A DNA stretch of 64,000 nt from Arenibacter echinorum (GTDB lineage Bacteria > Bacteroidota > Bacteroidia > Flavobacteriales > Flavobacteriaceae), in contig NZ_QLLN01000010.1 of assembly GCF_003259375.1 (NCBI RefSeq), positions 1 through 64,000 on the forward strand, in the 5' to 3' direction. The translations under genes were made by a program, and so were the position numbers. Shown piece after piece: positions 43,860 through 53,352 of the stretch (within the stretch, counting starts at the first letter, position 1; every line of letters begins with the position of its first letter). The notes under the pieces were generated by a model, which saw only the letters and a program-made list of their open reading frames with translations, was not told the origin of the DNA and did not search any database.

Positions 43860-44282
43860 TTATCGTTGGGTAAGATTTTCATACGAACGTGGATATATAA
43901 GCAGTAGCGCACTGATTATTACGATATTCTTAATAATGTATTGCCCTACCAAAGTAAGTGAGAACGGGGCATGGGAAAAGGAAATTTCCGGAAAAAATAC
44001 TACCGGAATAAAAGTAAGTGCCAAATGCGCAAGTGCGGCAACAATAACTTTTTTGAGCTGAATTTTAAATATTAAGCACAACCCAATGCCGACCTCAATA
44101 ATTGCCAGTAAAAGTATACCAACATTTTCTGGAATAAGATTAAAGGTCAATAATGAAATGGTTTGCTTGGCCAGTATATCCGCCGGACTAAGTCCAGGGA
44201 AAAATTTTAGCATCCCAAACCAAAGGTAGATTATGCCTATGCTTATACCAAGTATTCTGCCATTTTGGGATAAACGAACCAT
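43860..44282 (-). CDS. DoxX-like membrane protein
   Basis: A protein of 140 residues with four hydrophobic segments, fitting the small DoxX/YkgB type: SIGIIYLWFGMLKFFPGLSPA near the start, LLLAIIEVGIGLCLIF in the middle, and VGQYIIKNIVIISALLLIYP at the end. Members are inner-membrane proteins of mostly unknown role, some with quinone-linked functions. A plus-strand frame over the same bases (43765-44061) looks like a shadow. It lies between the barrel gene and the haloperoxidase-like gene on the same strand. Confidence 0.75.
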   Translation of the reverse strand: MVRLSQNGRILGISIGIIYLWFGMLKFFPGLSPADILAKQTISLLTFNLIPENVGILLLAIIEVGIGLCLIFKIQLKKVIVAALAHLALTFIPVVFFPEISFSHAPFSLTLVGQYIIKNIVIISALLLIYPRSYENLTQR

Positions 44283-44368
44283 TTAATACAGTTTTTTTCT
44301 ATTGATTTTATTTTTCCAGGTTGGGAATGGATTTCCCAACCAAAGCCAAGGGTTTTTAAAAGAGAGTA

Positions 44369-45889
44369 TTATTGACTTACTGGAGATTCCCCTTTGCCAT
44401 TTTCACCTATAAGCTCTAGGTATTTCTTATAATGGTGCCTGGCTACTTGTCTGCCCAATTCCAATCCTGCAACATTATCGGCCTGGATATGATATCCTCC
44501 CATTACTCTTGATATTCCTGCCATTTCTGCTGTTTCTGTAAAAGTTGGGAATTTTATAATAACAGGATCGTCTAGGTTATTGGGCTCTGTGAGCGCTCCC
44601 GGAACCAGTTCAACTTCCACTCCAAAATGTTCGTCCCCGGTAAATAAGCGCAAGGCCTCCGCACATCCTCCGCTTATGGTGCTGTGGCCAGAAACATAGC
44701 TTGGGAAAGGAGGACAAAGGAAGGCATCAGGGGAGTAAGGCCTCCAATCCTTACCCTTCATTTCAATCATTCCTTTATCGGGACCTCCCCAGGCCTTAAT
44801 TACCTTGTCTTGATAGTAATCGTGGACCAAGGCATAGGGGCGCGTATAATCATAGTACATTTTGGAATCCCAACAAGAAATAAAGGCATCCATGGCTACG
44901 GATTCTACCAAAAAGTACATCTTTACATCTTGATCCAAGGTATGGTTGTCCCGGGTAGATACGTCTTGCGCAAATTTCAACCAATGTCCTGCCTGTTGTA
45001 CGGATTTGGGCCCATCTCGCATGAACTCTACCAAGGCCTTGTTTTCTGGGGTTAAATTGGCCTGAAGGTCAATAACCTCTTGAACTTCTTTTTCCAATTG
45101 TTCGGAACCGACCATAGGCGGTGGACCAGGCCTAAACTGATCTGCCGTTTCCAATAATAGAGGTTTTACTTTTTGCCAATAGGGTGTTAGACAACCTGGA
45201 TTGTATTTATTGCCTTCCTCATCAATAAAATACTTTGGCTGCCATCTGTTGAGGTCAATATTTTTGTCAATGTCATTTACCGGTGCATAATTGGTATAAT
45301 CAAAGTAGGGCTGCCCATTGGAACCTTCAACTTCCCCGTACTGGTTGGAACCATCATTTTTGCGTGCATTGATGATCATTTCAGCAGCTAGGTTGCCAAC
45401 TCCCTCCGGGGTACTAACATCCTTGGATCGATTATCAGGGTCAAGGCCCAAAGCGATCATTTTCTCCTTAAACATTGTACTGTCGGAATAATAGTATTCC
45501 TTTAAGGCTCTATATGCGGCATAACTAACCGCTATTTCCTTGTTCTTAAGTGTTCTTTTGTTTTCAGGGAAACGCTCAACGCCTTTTAGGTATAGGGGTT
45601 CTGCCTTTTCATCGAATCGTGTCCAGGCATCGAACATGGCAGTACAGATTAGTCCTAGATATCTGGAGGTAACGGTTGGTCTTGGTTTAAAGCGATCTGT
45701 ATCCATAGCAGTACCTTCAAGCGCCATATAGGCCCATTGGTAGGCCACGTTGTCCTTTCCCCGCGGTTCATCGGCCATGGCCATCAGATTATCCGCCATA
45801 TTCACGGAAGGTTTGGATTGCTCCTTACAGCCCATCAATCCAAAAAATAAGATACAAAGTATAGGTAGGAAAAGTCTCTTAAAGTTCAT
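44369..45889 (-). CDS. vanadium-haloperoxidase-like PAP2 lipoprotein
   Basis: About 506 residues from the ATG at 45889, which places a lipoprotein signal at once (FFGLMGCKEQ); the longer frame adds eight residues. The PAP2/haloperoxidase motifs are complete: KMYYDYTRP (KX6RP, about residue 336), FPSYVSGHST (about residue 385) and SRVMGGYH (SRX5H, about residue 459). Members either bind vanadate and oxidise halides or act as phosphatases; I cannot decide which here. It would be lipid-anchored in the envelope. It is divergent from the LytTR regulator gene. Confidence 0.88.
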   Translation of the reverse strand: MNFKRLFLPILCILFFGLMGCKEQSKPSVNMADNLMAMADEPRGKDNVAYQWAYMALEGTAMDTDRFKPRPTVTSRYLGLICTAMFDAWTRFDEKAEPLYLKGVERFPENKRTLKNKEIAVSYAAYRALKEYYYSDSTMFKEKMIALGLDPDNRSKDVSTPEGVGNLAAEMIINARKNDGSNQYGEVEGSNGQPYFDYTNYAPVNDIDKNIDLNRWQPKYFIDEEGNKYNPGCLTPYWQKVKPLLLETADQFRPGPPPMVGSEQLEKEVQEVIDLQANLTPENKALVEFMRDGPKSVQQAGHWLKFAQDVSTRDNHTLDQDVKMYFLVESVAMDAFISCWDSKMYYDYTRPYALVHDYYQDKVIKAWGGPDKGMIEMKGKDWRPYSPDAFLCPPFPSYVSGHSTISGGCAEALRLFTGDEHFGVEVELVPGALTEPNNLDDPVIIKFPTFTETAEMAGISRVMGGYHIQADNVAGLELGRQVARHHYKKYLELIGENGKGESPVSQ

Positions 45890-46000
45890 GTTAGTTGGTT
45901 TTGTTACTAACAATAGTAGAATTTTAGATGGCTTGAAAATTATTTTTTATACGAAATGACTATATTGCTTGATGAAAATGGTAATTTATTGGATAAGATC

Positions 46001-46687
46001 ATGAAGTGTTTAATTGTTGATGATGATCCGTTGATTTGTGATTTACTTGAGCACTTTTGTAGCAAGATCAGTGAAATTAAAGGTGTAACTACAACGGTAT
46101 CCGGTTTTGAATCTATTAACCTTATAAATAGTTCATCTTTTGATCTGATTTTTTTGGACTACAATTTACCGGACATTACTGGCAGGGATATTTTGGACCT
46201 CAATCCCAACTCCGCCGTTATTATGGTTACTTCCAACAAAGATTTTGCCTTGGATTCCTATAACTATCCCAAAATTGTAGATTTTTTGGTAAAACCTCTC
46301 GACTTTCCTAGATTTTATAAGGGTTTTTTAAAGGCTAAGGAATTCATATCCACCAGTAAAAAAGTACCGGAAAAGGATGGCAGATTGTTTATAAAGGAAG
46401 GTGGGAAACTGGTAAAAATAAAATTGAAAGAGGTAGCCTATTTTAAATCGGAAGCCAATTATATATCCATCGTTTTTAAAAACAAAAAGATATTGACCCT
46501 AATGGCCCTTAAAGACCTTGAACCTAAACTTCCCGATTTTTTTCAACGTGTGCATCGCTCTTACATAATTAACCTAAATATGATAGATGTGATACATACC
46601 GGTGCCGTGGAAATAAATAAAGACCATGTTCCTGTAAGTCAGCGCTATGCCTCAGAACTGCTTAGGAAGATCCAACTTTTAAATTAA
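46001..46687 (+). CDS. LytTR-type response regulator
   Basis: About 228 residues from the ATG at 46001, chosen because it leads straight into the receiver domain KCLIVDDDPLICDLLE. The phosphoacceptor Asp is in LIFLDYNLPDITG (about residue 53). The C-terminal LytTR DNA-binding domain begins near KVAYFKSEANYISIVF, with HRSYIINLNMID typical. It controls gene expression when phosphorylated. The longer frame (45956) adds 15 residues without homology. The gene is convergent with a large hybrid kinase: their 3' ends overlap by 26 bases. That kinase is a possible partner. Confidence 0.9.
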   Translation: MKCLIVDDDPLICDLLEHFCSKISEIKGVTTTVSGFESINLINSSSFDLIFLDYNLPDITGRDILDLNPNSAVIMVTSNKDFALDSYNYPKIVDFLVKPLDFPRFYKGFLKAKEFISTSKKVPEKDGRLFIKEGGKLVKIKLKEVAYFKSEANYISIVFKNKKILTLMALKDLEPKLPDFFQRVHRSYIINLNMIDVIHTGAVEINKDHVPVSQRYASELLRKIQLLN

Positions 46688-49304
46688 GGTGTCTTTCCGC
46701 TCTAATACAGCACAAATAATAGGCAAAAACATTATTTATTTTGTTGAGAACATCAATATTTATGGCTGATATTTTATCAGGGAGTACTTCTTTAAGATCG
46801 GTCAATTTAAGATTGTTGATATGGGCTATTAATTTATGGATCATGGCTTCCCATTTTACTTGATCCTTACTTCCGCCAATTTTGTTTATTCCCTTAAGAT
46901 AGTTTTCAAATTCTTTCTCCAGTAATTTTAGGACCTTGTTTATTTTAGGGATGTCATGGTCATAATTGCTATAGATATTTGAAAAATCCGGAGCCTTAAA
47001 TTCATTGCTGCCTAAAATTTTATGGACCGTATCTTTTAATTGGTCTATTTGGAAGGGTTTTTGAAAATATTCGCTGTATGGGGTGTTGGCTTCATTAGCA
47101 TCCAAGGCTGAAATAATAATAAGTGGACAGTTTATTTTTTTGGCTTCGATCCAATGCTCCAATCTAGAGTTTATTTTTTCATTTTCCAGCATCAAATCAC
47201 TTATTATCAAATGCAGCGTATCCGAATTTATACTTTTCAAAGCCTCGTCTAGGGACTTGGTCTGTTGCAAGCTAATGTTGTCAAAATTTAGAATATGCTT
47301 TATTAGTTCCAATGTGGATGCATCGTCCTCTATGTGCAATATATTGTAGTTGCCACTTAGTTTTGGAAGGGGCAGGACCGAAGAGGGAATAGGTTTCGCC
47401 AGTTTTGGGGTCGATGAGGATATGGTAGGGATGCTGATCAAAAATTCGGAGCCTTTACCTTTTTCTGAAGAAGCCATTAGTGTACCTCCAAATAGTGATG
47501 TTAACTGTTTAACAATGGAAAGGCCTAGACCGTAGCTGCCATACCTTCCGGACAAATCGTTTTTTTCCATGAAAAAACGGTCGTTTATCCTATTCAGGTT
47601 TTTGGGAAGTACCCCTACACCAGTATCATTCACCTTTATATTTAATGTTTGATTTTCCGTGCCGTTGATAGAGGCGGAGAGGCTTATGATACCCTTTTTG
47701 GTATATTTTATAGCATTTACCACGAGATTTGTAACTATCTGTGTCAATCTTAAGGCATCGGTCTGAAATAACGTGGTTTCAAGCTTTTTGTCTATACTTA
47801 AATTGAAAGTAAGTCCTTTTTGAACGGCTTCGTACAAATAGGTGGAGTGGATATTCCTTAAAAGTTCTGCAATATTGGTAGACTCCAATTGAATGTGCAG
47901 CTTGCCTTCAACTAATTTTTGGTGATCCAGAACATCGTACACCAGGCCGGCCAAGCTATTGGAACTTCTTTCCAGTGCATTGATGATGGGTAATTGTGGC
48001 TCCAAAGCATTTTTGTACAACAATTTTGTAAGGCCCAAAATGGCATTCAAGGGGGTGCGCATTTCGTGGCTCATATTTTGTAAAAATTCATCCCTTTGCT
48101 TTCTTGCCAGCTGTTCTTTCTCCAGAGCGGTGTTCAATTCAAGGACATTTTGATCAATTTTGACCTTCATTTTGGCAAAAGTATTGGCCAAGATCCCTAT
48201 TTCGTCCTTTCTGTTGGTAGGTAGGGCATGATCATCGGGAATGCCTTGGTCATAGTTGCTGATCGCTTTGGTAATTTTGGTAATTTTTTTTGAAAATAAA
48301 TTGGTAAAGAACCATGACAGGAGAATTGAGAATAGGCATACCCACAGCAATGTTTGAATACTATCCGAACGTACGTTAAGGGCGTTTTTCAGCAATATGT
48401 TTTGATCCATATTGGAAATCAGAAATATTTTTCGTTTTCCATCGAAATAGGGCAGTTCTTTAAAATAACTAAGATAACTACTGTTGTTCTGACCTGTGAG
48501 CTGGTGAAAACCATCTTTTGGAAGGCTCTGGGAACTGTATGAAACATTGAAATCGGAATAAAAATTCTGAAATTTTCGGGTCTGTTGGCCAAACTGCCTG
48601 GACCTGTCATGTGAATATAAATACTGTCCCTGTGCATCTATTAGATAGAATTGACTGTCATTACCAGCAATTTGATCAAGACTTAGATATAGCGGGCTCA
48701 GGTTTATATTAATAATCAAGATACCAACTTTTTTGTTTTCATTATCAAAAATAGGGCTGGCAACACGTAGGGTAGGGGTGAAAGGGGTGCTGATTACACC
48801 GTATTCCTCATTTAAATTGATATTGGAAAAATAGTGTTCCCCTTTATTTATTTGAAGCGCTTCTTTAAAATATTCCCGGTCCCCTTTTTGCTGTAGATCG
48901 GTCAACTTTAGTACCCGGTCCTCCAATTTGTCGAAACGAATAATCTCCTTACCGTTCTCATCAGCTTCCAGTAATCTGATCTGAAAATAAGTTTCTTTGT
49001 TTTCCAGTATAATTCGGAAGAGTTGGTCGATATCGTTGGTGGTTTTTTCCGAGGGCTGGAGTATATGCTGTTGTAAGGTTGGGCTCAAAGCTATTACCGC
49101 AATGTCATTGGTCACCTCATTAAGTAAGGCATAAAAGGACTGCTCCGCCAATTCGGTGGCGTGCATAATACGTTCTTTTGAATGGGCCGTAATTACTTGT
49201 GAAGCTTTTCTAAATACCAAATACCCGGATAAAAGTATAGAGAAAACAATTAGGCCAGTGAAGAAAAGCGCAAATCGCGTAACTATGGAATGTCTTAAAT
49301 TCAT
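46662..49304 (-). CDS. hybrid sensor histidine kinase with extracellular sensor domain
   Basis: A protein of 880 residues. Order: membrane helix (about 10-30), periplasmic Cache-like sensor domain (about 40-320), second membrane helix (about 325-345), HAMP (about 346-400), HisKA with LQNMSHEMRTPLNAILG (about 417), HATPase with NLVVNAIKYT, VNDTGVGV and YGLGLSIVKQL, a receiver domain with LIISDLMLENE (about 715) and a C-terminal HPt-like helical region (KWEAMIHKLIAHINNL). The receiver and HPt suggest a phosphorelay. The last 26 bases overlap the convergent LytTR regulator gene. Confidence 0.92.
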   Translation of the reverse strand: MNLRHSIVTRFALFFTGLIVFSILLSGYLVFRKASQVITAHSKERIMHATELAEQSFYALLNEVTNDIAVIALSPTLQQHILQPSEKTTNDIDQLFRIILENKETYFQIRLLEADENGKEIIRFDKLEDRVLKLTDLQQKGDREYFKEALQINKGEHYFSNINLNEEYGVISTPFTPTLRVASPIFDNENKKVGILIININLSPLYLSLDQIAGNDSQFYLIDAQGQYLYSHDRSRQFGQQTRKFQNFYSDFNVSYSSQSLPKDGFHQLTGQNNSSYLSYFKELPYFDGKRKIFLISNMDQNILLKNALNVRSDSIQTLLWVCLFSILLSWFFTNLFSKKITKITKAISNYDQGIPDDHALPTNRKDEIGILANTFAKMKVKIDQNVLELNTALEKEQLARKQRDEFLQNMSHEMRTPLNAILGLTKLLYKNALEPQLPIINALERSSNSLAGLVYDVLDHQKLVEGKLHIQLESTNIAELLRNIHSTYLYEAVQKGLTFNLSIDKKLETTLFQTDALRLTQIVTNLVVNAIKYTKKGIISLSASINGTENQTLNIKVNDTGVGVLPKNLNRINDRFFMEKNDLSGRYGSYGLGLSIVKQLTSLFGGTLMASSEKGKGSEFLISIPTISSSTPKLAKPIPSSVLPLPKLSGNYNILHIEDDASTLELIKHILNFDNISLQQTKSLDEALKSINSDTLHLIISDLMLENEKINSRLEHWIEAKKINCPLIIISALDANEANTPYSEYFQKPFQIDQLKDTVHKILGSNEFKAPDFSNIYSNYDHDIPKINKVLKLLEKEFENYLKGINKIGGSKDQVKWEAMIHKLIAHINNLKLTDLKEVLPDKISAINIDVLNKINNVFAYYLCCIRAERHLNLKVGSS

Positions 49305-49509
49305 GTATGGGCGAATATAAGGTATATAGAACTAATTTATACTTTATTTAAATTGAAAACAAAGCCTTTGGCGCAATGCCGAGGAGGTTTTTAAAAGTAG
49401 CATATAGTTGCTTTGTACATAGGTGATTTTTATTCTTCAATAACTATATTAAAAGAGCTTGGTTCTTGTTTTAAAAATAAGAGGCAATAAAAAAAATAAC
49501 GATTTTCAC

Positions 49510-49517
49510 TATATTTG
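49510..49517 (+). promoter_or_regulatory. possible -7 element for the sterol desaturase gene
   Basis: TATATTTG matches TAnnTTTG and lies 28 bases before the ATG at 49546, supporting that start over the one at 49459. No TTG is clear at the -33 distance. Confidence 0.45.
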
Positions 49518-49545
49518 TGAGAGACTTCAGAATTTACTTTGCTTT

Positions 49546-50814
49546 ATGGAGACCTACGCAACAGCGCTTTTATATGCCATCCCGTTTTTTGTAATTCTTT
49601 TAACAATCGAAATAACCTATGGCTATTTTGTAAAAAAACAAATGCATAAGGTTATGGATACCGTTTCGAGCATAAGTTCTGGGTTGACCAATATAATCAA
49701 GGATACCTTGGGACTGGCAGTTATCATAGTTTCCTATCCTTTTTTGTTGGAGCATTTGGCCATAACCGAAATTAAGGCCACTTGGTTGGTATGGACCATT
49801 GCTTTTGTTGTTCTGGACTTTGCGGGTTATTGGAACCATAGGCTAAGCCATAAAATAAATATTTTTTGGAATCAGCATGTAATTCACCATAGCAGTGAAG
49901 AGTTTAATCTTGCCTGTGCCCTTAGGCAACCCATCAGCAACCTAGTGGGTTATTTTTCCCTGTTCCTTATCCCAGCGGCTGTTTTGGGGGTGCCCCAAAC
50001 GGTGATAGCCATTTTGGCCCCCATACATTTGTTCGCACAGTTCTGGTACCATACCAGACATATCGGTAAAATGGGTTGGTTGGAATATGTCTTGGTTACC
50101 CCTTCCCAACATAGGGTGCACCATGCTATTAATCCGGAATACATAGATAAGAACCTGGGACAGATTTTATGCGTTTGGGATCGTATGTTTGGTACGTTTC
50201 AAGAGGAGCTGGATGAGGTTCCTCCGCAATTTGGTGTATTGAAACCTGCAGGTACCTGGAACCCTATAGTTATCAATTTTCAGCATTTGTGGAGAATATT
50301 GCAGGATGTATGGCGAACCAGGAGTTTACGCGACAAATTGCGCATTTGGTTCATGCCTACGGGCTGGAGGCCGGATGATGTTAAGGAAAAGTATCCCATT
50401 TCCATTATAGAGGATGTGTACAATTTTAAGCGATATGGATCGAACGCTACCATTGGGCTGAAGCTATATGCCATTTTTCAAATGCTAATAAGTTTGGGTC
50501 TAATGATGTTTATGTTCTATAACTACACTGAAATTGGTTTTGAGGGACTACTTATATTTAGCGGCTATATTTTTATCGGAATCTATGGGTATACTACGCT
50601 GATGGATCGGAAAAAATATGCTGTTGGGATTGAGGTTACCAGGGGGTTGGCCGGAATTTTATGGTTAGTTTATTTTGGAGATTGGTTTGGACTAAATGCT
50701 TACCTTCCAATGGCCAATATGTGGATAGGCGCCTATTTTCTGATCACGATTTTTGCCGCTATATATTTTAGCTATTTTGAAAATAAGGAAACCGAATTGG
50801 GAATGGCTGCTTAA
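49546..50814 (+). CDS. sterol desaturase/fatty acid hydroxylase family protein
   Basis: About 422 residues from the ATG at 49546, which follows a -7 element; the longer frame crosses that element. It is an integral membrane di-iron oxygenase type: the histidine boxes are visible as NHRLSHKINIFWNQHVIHHSSEE (HX3H and HX2HH, about residues 102-124) and HRVHHAINPEY (about residue 190). Several membrane helices surround them, with more at the C-terminus. Members hydroxylate or desaturate sterols, fatty acids, carotenoids or similar lipids; the substrate is unknown. It is a single gene. Confidence 0.9.
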   Translation: METYATALLYAIPFFVILLTIEITYGYFVKKQMHKVMDTVSSISSGLTNIIKDTLGLAVIIVSYPFLLEHLAITEIKATWLVWTIAFVVLDFAGYWNHRLSHKINIFWNQHVIHHSSEEFNLACALRQPISNLVGYFSLFLIPAAVLGVPQTVIAILAPIHLFAQFWYHTRHIGKMGWLEYVLVTPSQHRVHHAINPEYIDKNLGQILCVWDRMFGTFQEELDEVPPQFGVLKPAGTWNPIVINFQHLWRILQDVWRTRSLRDKLRIWFMPTGWRPDDVKEKYPISIIEDVYNFKRYGSNATIGLKLYAIFQMLISLGLMMFMFYNYTEIGFEGLLIFSGYIFIGIYGYTTLMDRKKYAVGIEVTRGLAGILWLVYFGDWFGLNAYLPMANMWIGAYFLITIFAAIYFSYFENKETELGMAA

Positions 50815-50953
50815 GGCCTTTGGGCAATCTAAAATATAGAGAATCTATATTTTTAGGAAAAGCAAGGTTCGGATTTTATCCGTTTCTTGTTTGGTCTCTC
50901 AATTCAAATTATGTAAGTAAACTTTAAAAAGTAACTGCTAGAAAATATGCAAT

Positions 50954-51223
50954 TTATTTTTTGGTATTCCTGACTTCTTTGTCCACCAATTCTATATAGC
51001 GTTCCATAGCTTCTTCAATACTTACATTTTTTGCTTGGATCAGGGCATTGGCCTTAAAAGCATTTATTAAGGGCGTTCTGCTTCCCGGATGGCTAAAATT
51101 GCGGTTGGCAATTTTAAAATAGGCATAAAGCTTTAATAGAAGATCTGCAGGCAACGGGTCTGTATAGTCATTAACGAAATCGACCGCTGCTATAAAATCT
51201 TTATTTAGTTTATCAGTCTTCAT
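50954..51223 (-). CDS. acyl-CoA-binding protein
   Basis: About 89 residues from the ATG at 51223, inside the end of the preceding gene. It is of the ACBP type, a small four-helix cytosolic carrier of long-chain acyl-CoA: DFIAAVDFVNDYTDPLPADLLLKLYAYFKIA, then FKANALIQAKNVSIEEAMERYIELV, which align with the family's helices. The usual Tyr and Lys of the binding site are partly present. ACBP is scattered among bacteria, so its place in a phospholipid operon (cdsA, psd) is informative: it may feed or buffer acyl-CoA for lipid synthesis. The start overlaps the psd stop. Confidence 0.82.
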   Translation of the reverse strand: MKTDKLNKDFIAAVDFVNDYTDPLPADLLLKLYAYFKIANRNFSHPGSRTPLINAFKANALIQAKNVSIEEAMERYIELVDKEVRNTKK

Positions 51224-51887
51224 TTTCTTTTTTAACCCTTGTAGTTGCAATACATGTTTTTGCCCCGGTCACCTTTTGGTGCAATTTAACAGTAATTGCA
51301 CTATTCAAAGGTAAGAACAAATCTACTCTAGAGCCAAATTTAATAAATCCTGCATCCTCCCCTTGTTGAACGCTTTCACCCACTTCGGCGTAATTGACTA
51401 TACGACGTGCCAGGGCACCGGCAATTTGGCGGTAGAGGATATCACCAAACTTGGGAGTATTTATAACAACAGTGGTTCTTTCATTCTCTTCGCTGGATTT
51501 GGGATGCCAGGCCACAAGATATTTTCCGGCATGGTATTTTGAGAATTTAACAAGTCCACTTGCCGGGTATCTTGTTACGTGCACATTTATTGGAGACATA
51601 AAAATGGATACTTGGATCCGCTTTGCCTTAAAATATTCCGTTTCCTCCACTTCTTCAATGACAACCACCTTACCATCTACCGGTGCCAATATTTCATCAA
51701 AATTTTTGGAAACGTTCCTTTTGGGATTTCTAAAAAATTGTAGAATTAAAACAAGGATAAGCAGGGAAATTATTTGAAGTCCAAATTTCAACCAAGTTAT
51801 ATCTATAAAATAATTGGCCAGTATAATAATGGAACAAACTATAATAAAGGTTGTTATGATAATTTTTTGTCCTTCTTTATGAAACAT
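51213..51887 (-). CDS. psd: phosphatidylserine decarboxylase
   Basis: A protein of 224 residues, the short bacterial/archaeal type. It has two N-terminal membrane segments (about residues 8-28 and 30-50), then FDEILAPVDGKVVVIEE, an INVHVTRYPASG motif, and near the C-terminus FIKFGSRVDLFLP. The Gly-Ser of that segment is the place where the proenzyme is cut to form the pyruvoyl cofactor. It turns phosphatidylserine into phosphatidylethanolamine at the inner membrane. The start overlaps the cdsA stop and the stop overlaps the ACBP gene. Confidence 0.93.
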   Translation of the reverse strand: MFHKEGQKIIITTFIIVCSIIILANYFIDITWLKFGLQIISLLILVLILQFFRNPKRNVSKNFDEILAPVDGKVVVIEEVEETEYFKAKRIQVSIFMSPINVHVTRYPASGLVKFSKYHAGKYLVAWHPKSSEENERTTVVINTPKFGDILYRQIAGALARRIVNYAEVGESVQQGEDAGFIKFGSRVDLFLPLNSAITVKLHQKVTGAKTCIATTRVKKENED

Positions 51888-52680
51888 GTGAAAAAATAAT
51901 TAAAGTTAAATATGCGAAAGGCGCGGCAAAAACCAAACTGTCCAATCGGTCCAGCATGCCGCCATGTCCCGGTAAAATAGCCCCGCTATCCTTGACCCCA
52001 GCGGCCCTTTTAAATTTAGATTCTATAAGGTCGCCCAAACTTCCTGTAAGTACTATCACAGTTGCTAAGATCAACCATTGTCCCAATGAAATATTGGTCT
52101 CATATTTCGATAAAAAATATGATGCAGCCAAGGCAAAAACAAAACCTCCAATTGCTCCCTCTATTGTTTTTTTTGGGGAGATTGATGGGAACAATTTATT
52201 GCGGCCAATACTTTTCCCTACCAAATAAGCAAAAGTATCGTTTACCCAAATAAGGATAAATACTCCCATGATCAGAAATTTTGCAAATTCATTGTCCTTA
52301 TATGGTATCATTGTAAGGAAAATACACCCTCCCCCAATATAAAACAGGCCAATAATAAACTTTTGCAAATTGTTGAACAGTTTTTCTTTCCCCGAAAAAA
52401 GGTAGTACAACAATATAAAATTAATCGATATTGTAATGAACATCAAAATATTGACAAGAATCTTATCATCGATAAGATAAATAAATGCCCACCAGAGTGC
52501 CAAATAGGCTATAAAAATATGGTAACCTGGAAGTTTTATCATTCGTTTGTACTCGTAAAGACATGCGAGTCCAAAGGTCATAAATAAAAAATCAAAGGCA
52601 TCGGAGCTTAGGAATACAGCGGAAAGTAGCAGTATTACATAGACTGCACCTGTAAGTAAGCGCCTTAAAATTTCTCTCAT
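51877..52680 (-). CDS. cdsA: phosphatidate cytidylyltransferase
   Basis: A protein of 267 residues with about eight membrane helices. It makes CDP-diacylglycerol, the precursor of all phospholipids here. The family signature is visible near the C-terminus as SLGDLIESKFKRAAGVKDSGAILPGHGGMLDRLDSL (about residues 210-245), with the conserved Asp residues. ISPKKTIEGAIGG is a second known motif. Its start is one base after the LUD gene's stop, and its end overlaps psd: an operon of lipid synthesis downstream of ftsH. Confidence 0.95.
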   Translation of the reverse strand: MREILRRLLTGAVYVILLLSAVFLSSDAFDFLFMTFGLACLYEYKRMIKLPGYHIFIAYLALWWAFIYLIDDKILVNILMFITISINFILLYYLFSGKEKLFNNLQKFIIGLFYIGGGCIFLTMIPYKDNEFAKFLIMGVFILIWVNDTFAYLVGKSIGRNKLFPSISPKKTIEGAIGGFVFALAASYFLSKYETNISLGQWLILATVIVLTGSLGDLIESKFKRAAGVKDSGAILPGHGGMLDRLDSLVFAAPFAYLTLIIFSHVS

Positions 52681-52681
52681 G

Positions 52682-53293
52682 TTATAAGTCTTCCAGAAGT
52701 AAAAGATAAAGATTTTTAGAACTACTTCCGTAAGTTAAGAAATCGTCTGAATTTTCAGCCGTGGGTTGGAAATGTTTAATGGTGGTAATATTGGCAGGAA
52801 TTACATTTTTATACTTCTTTTTAATTGTCTTTAATCCCTCTCCAATAGATTCGACCATTTGGCTGGTAGTGGCAAAAACGATAACATTTGAAGGTAATTC
52901 GTGAAGTTTTCTTTCTTTCAATTGGTTGGAGCATACCAAAATGGAACCATTTTGGGCAATTAAATGCTCGCAAGTGGTGAAAAATATTTCACTATTATTG
53001 GGGAGGTTGGTGAAATTAATTTCCTGTTTGGAAAATTTTTCCTCCAATCTTTTGTCCATCGAAAAAAAGGTTTGATCCTGCCATTTATTTTCAATGATAA
53101 TGTTGTCCAAATTGCTGAACACTTCATTAATGGAATCACAATAGAGGAATTTGCCTCCGTTATGTTTAAAATTAATGGTAAACTTTTCGTCAACAGGAAT
53201 GTTTAAGTCGGGCATATGTTGCCCTCTTGTTTCCACAGTTTCCTTGGAAAACTTCCTTTTTCCTCCCCCGAAAAGTTTATCGAATAATCCCAT
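52682..53293 (-). CDS. LUD domain protein (LutC/YkgG-like)
   Basis: A protein of 203 residues. The LUD domain is recognisable by FTTCEHLIAQNGSILVCSNQ and VIVFATTSQMVESIGEGLKTI, plus PANITTIKHF. In LutC the domain is part of a lactate oxidation complex, but here lutA and lutB are absent, and the neighbours are ftsH and cdsA. A lone LUD gene between these two is usual in Flavobacteriaceae. Its function in this setting is unknown. No signal peptide; cytosolic. Confidence 0.85.
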   Translation of the reverse strand: MGLFDKLFGGGKRKFSKETVETRGQHMPDLNIPVDEKFTINFKHNGGKFLYCDSINEVFSNLDNIIIENKWQDQTFFSMDKRLEEKFSKQEINFTNLPNNSEIFFTTCEHLIAQNGSILVCSNQLKERKLHELPSNVIVFATTSQMVESIGEGLKTIKKKYKNVIPANITTIKHFQPTAENSDDFLTYGSSSKNLYLLLLEDL

Positions 53294-53352
53294 TAATATC
53301 TAAAACGCTTCTTTGGTACCTAGTGTTTAAGTGCAACGAATTATTTAGTGAT

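Noticed and set aside
43765-44061. Plus-strand reading frame of 98 residues
   Set aside because: It overlaps the minus-strand DoxX-like gene, whose four membrane segments and typical motifs are more convincing; the plus-strand product has no recognisable pattern.
51423-51887. Alternative reading of the psd region as a frameshifted gene
   Set aside because: The psd frame is complete from the two membrane segments to the GSRVDLFLP processing site and overlaps its neighbours as expected.
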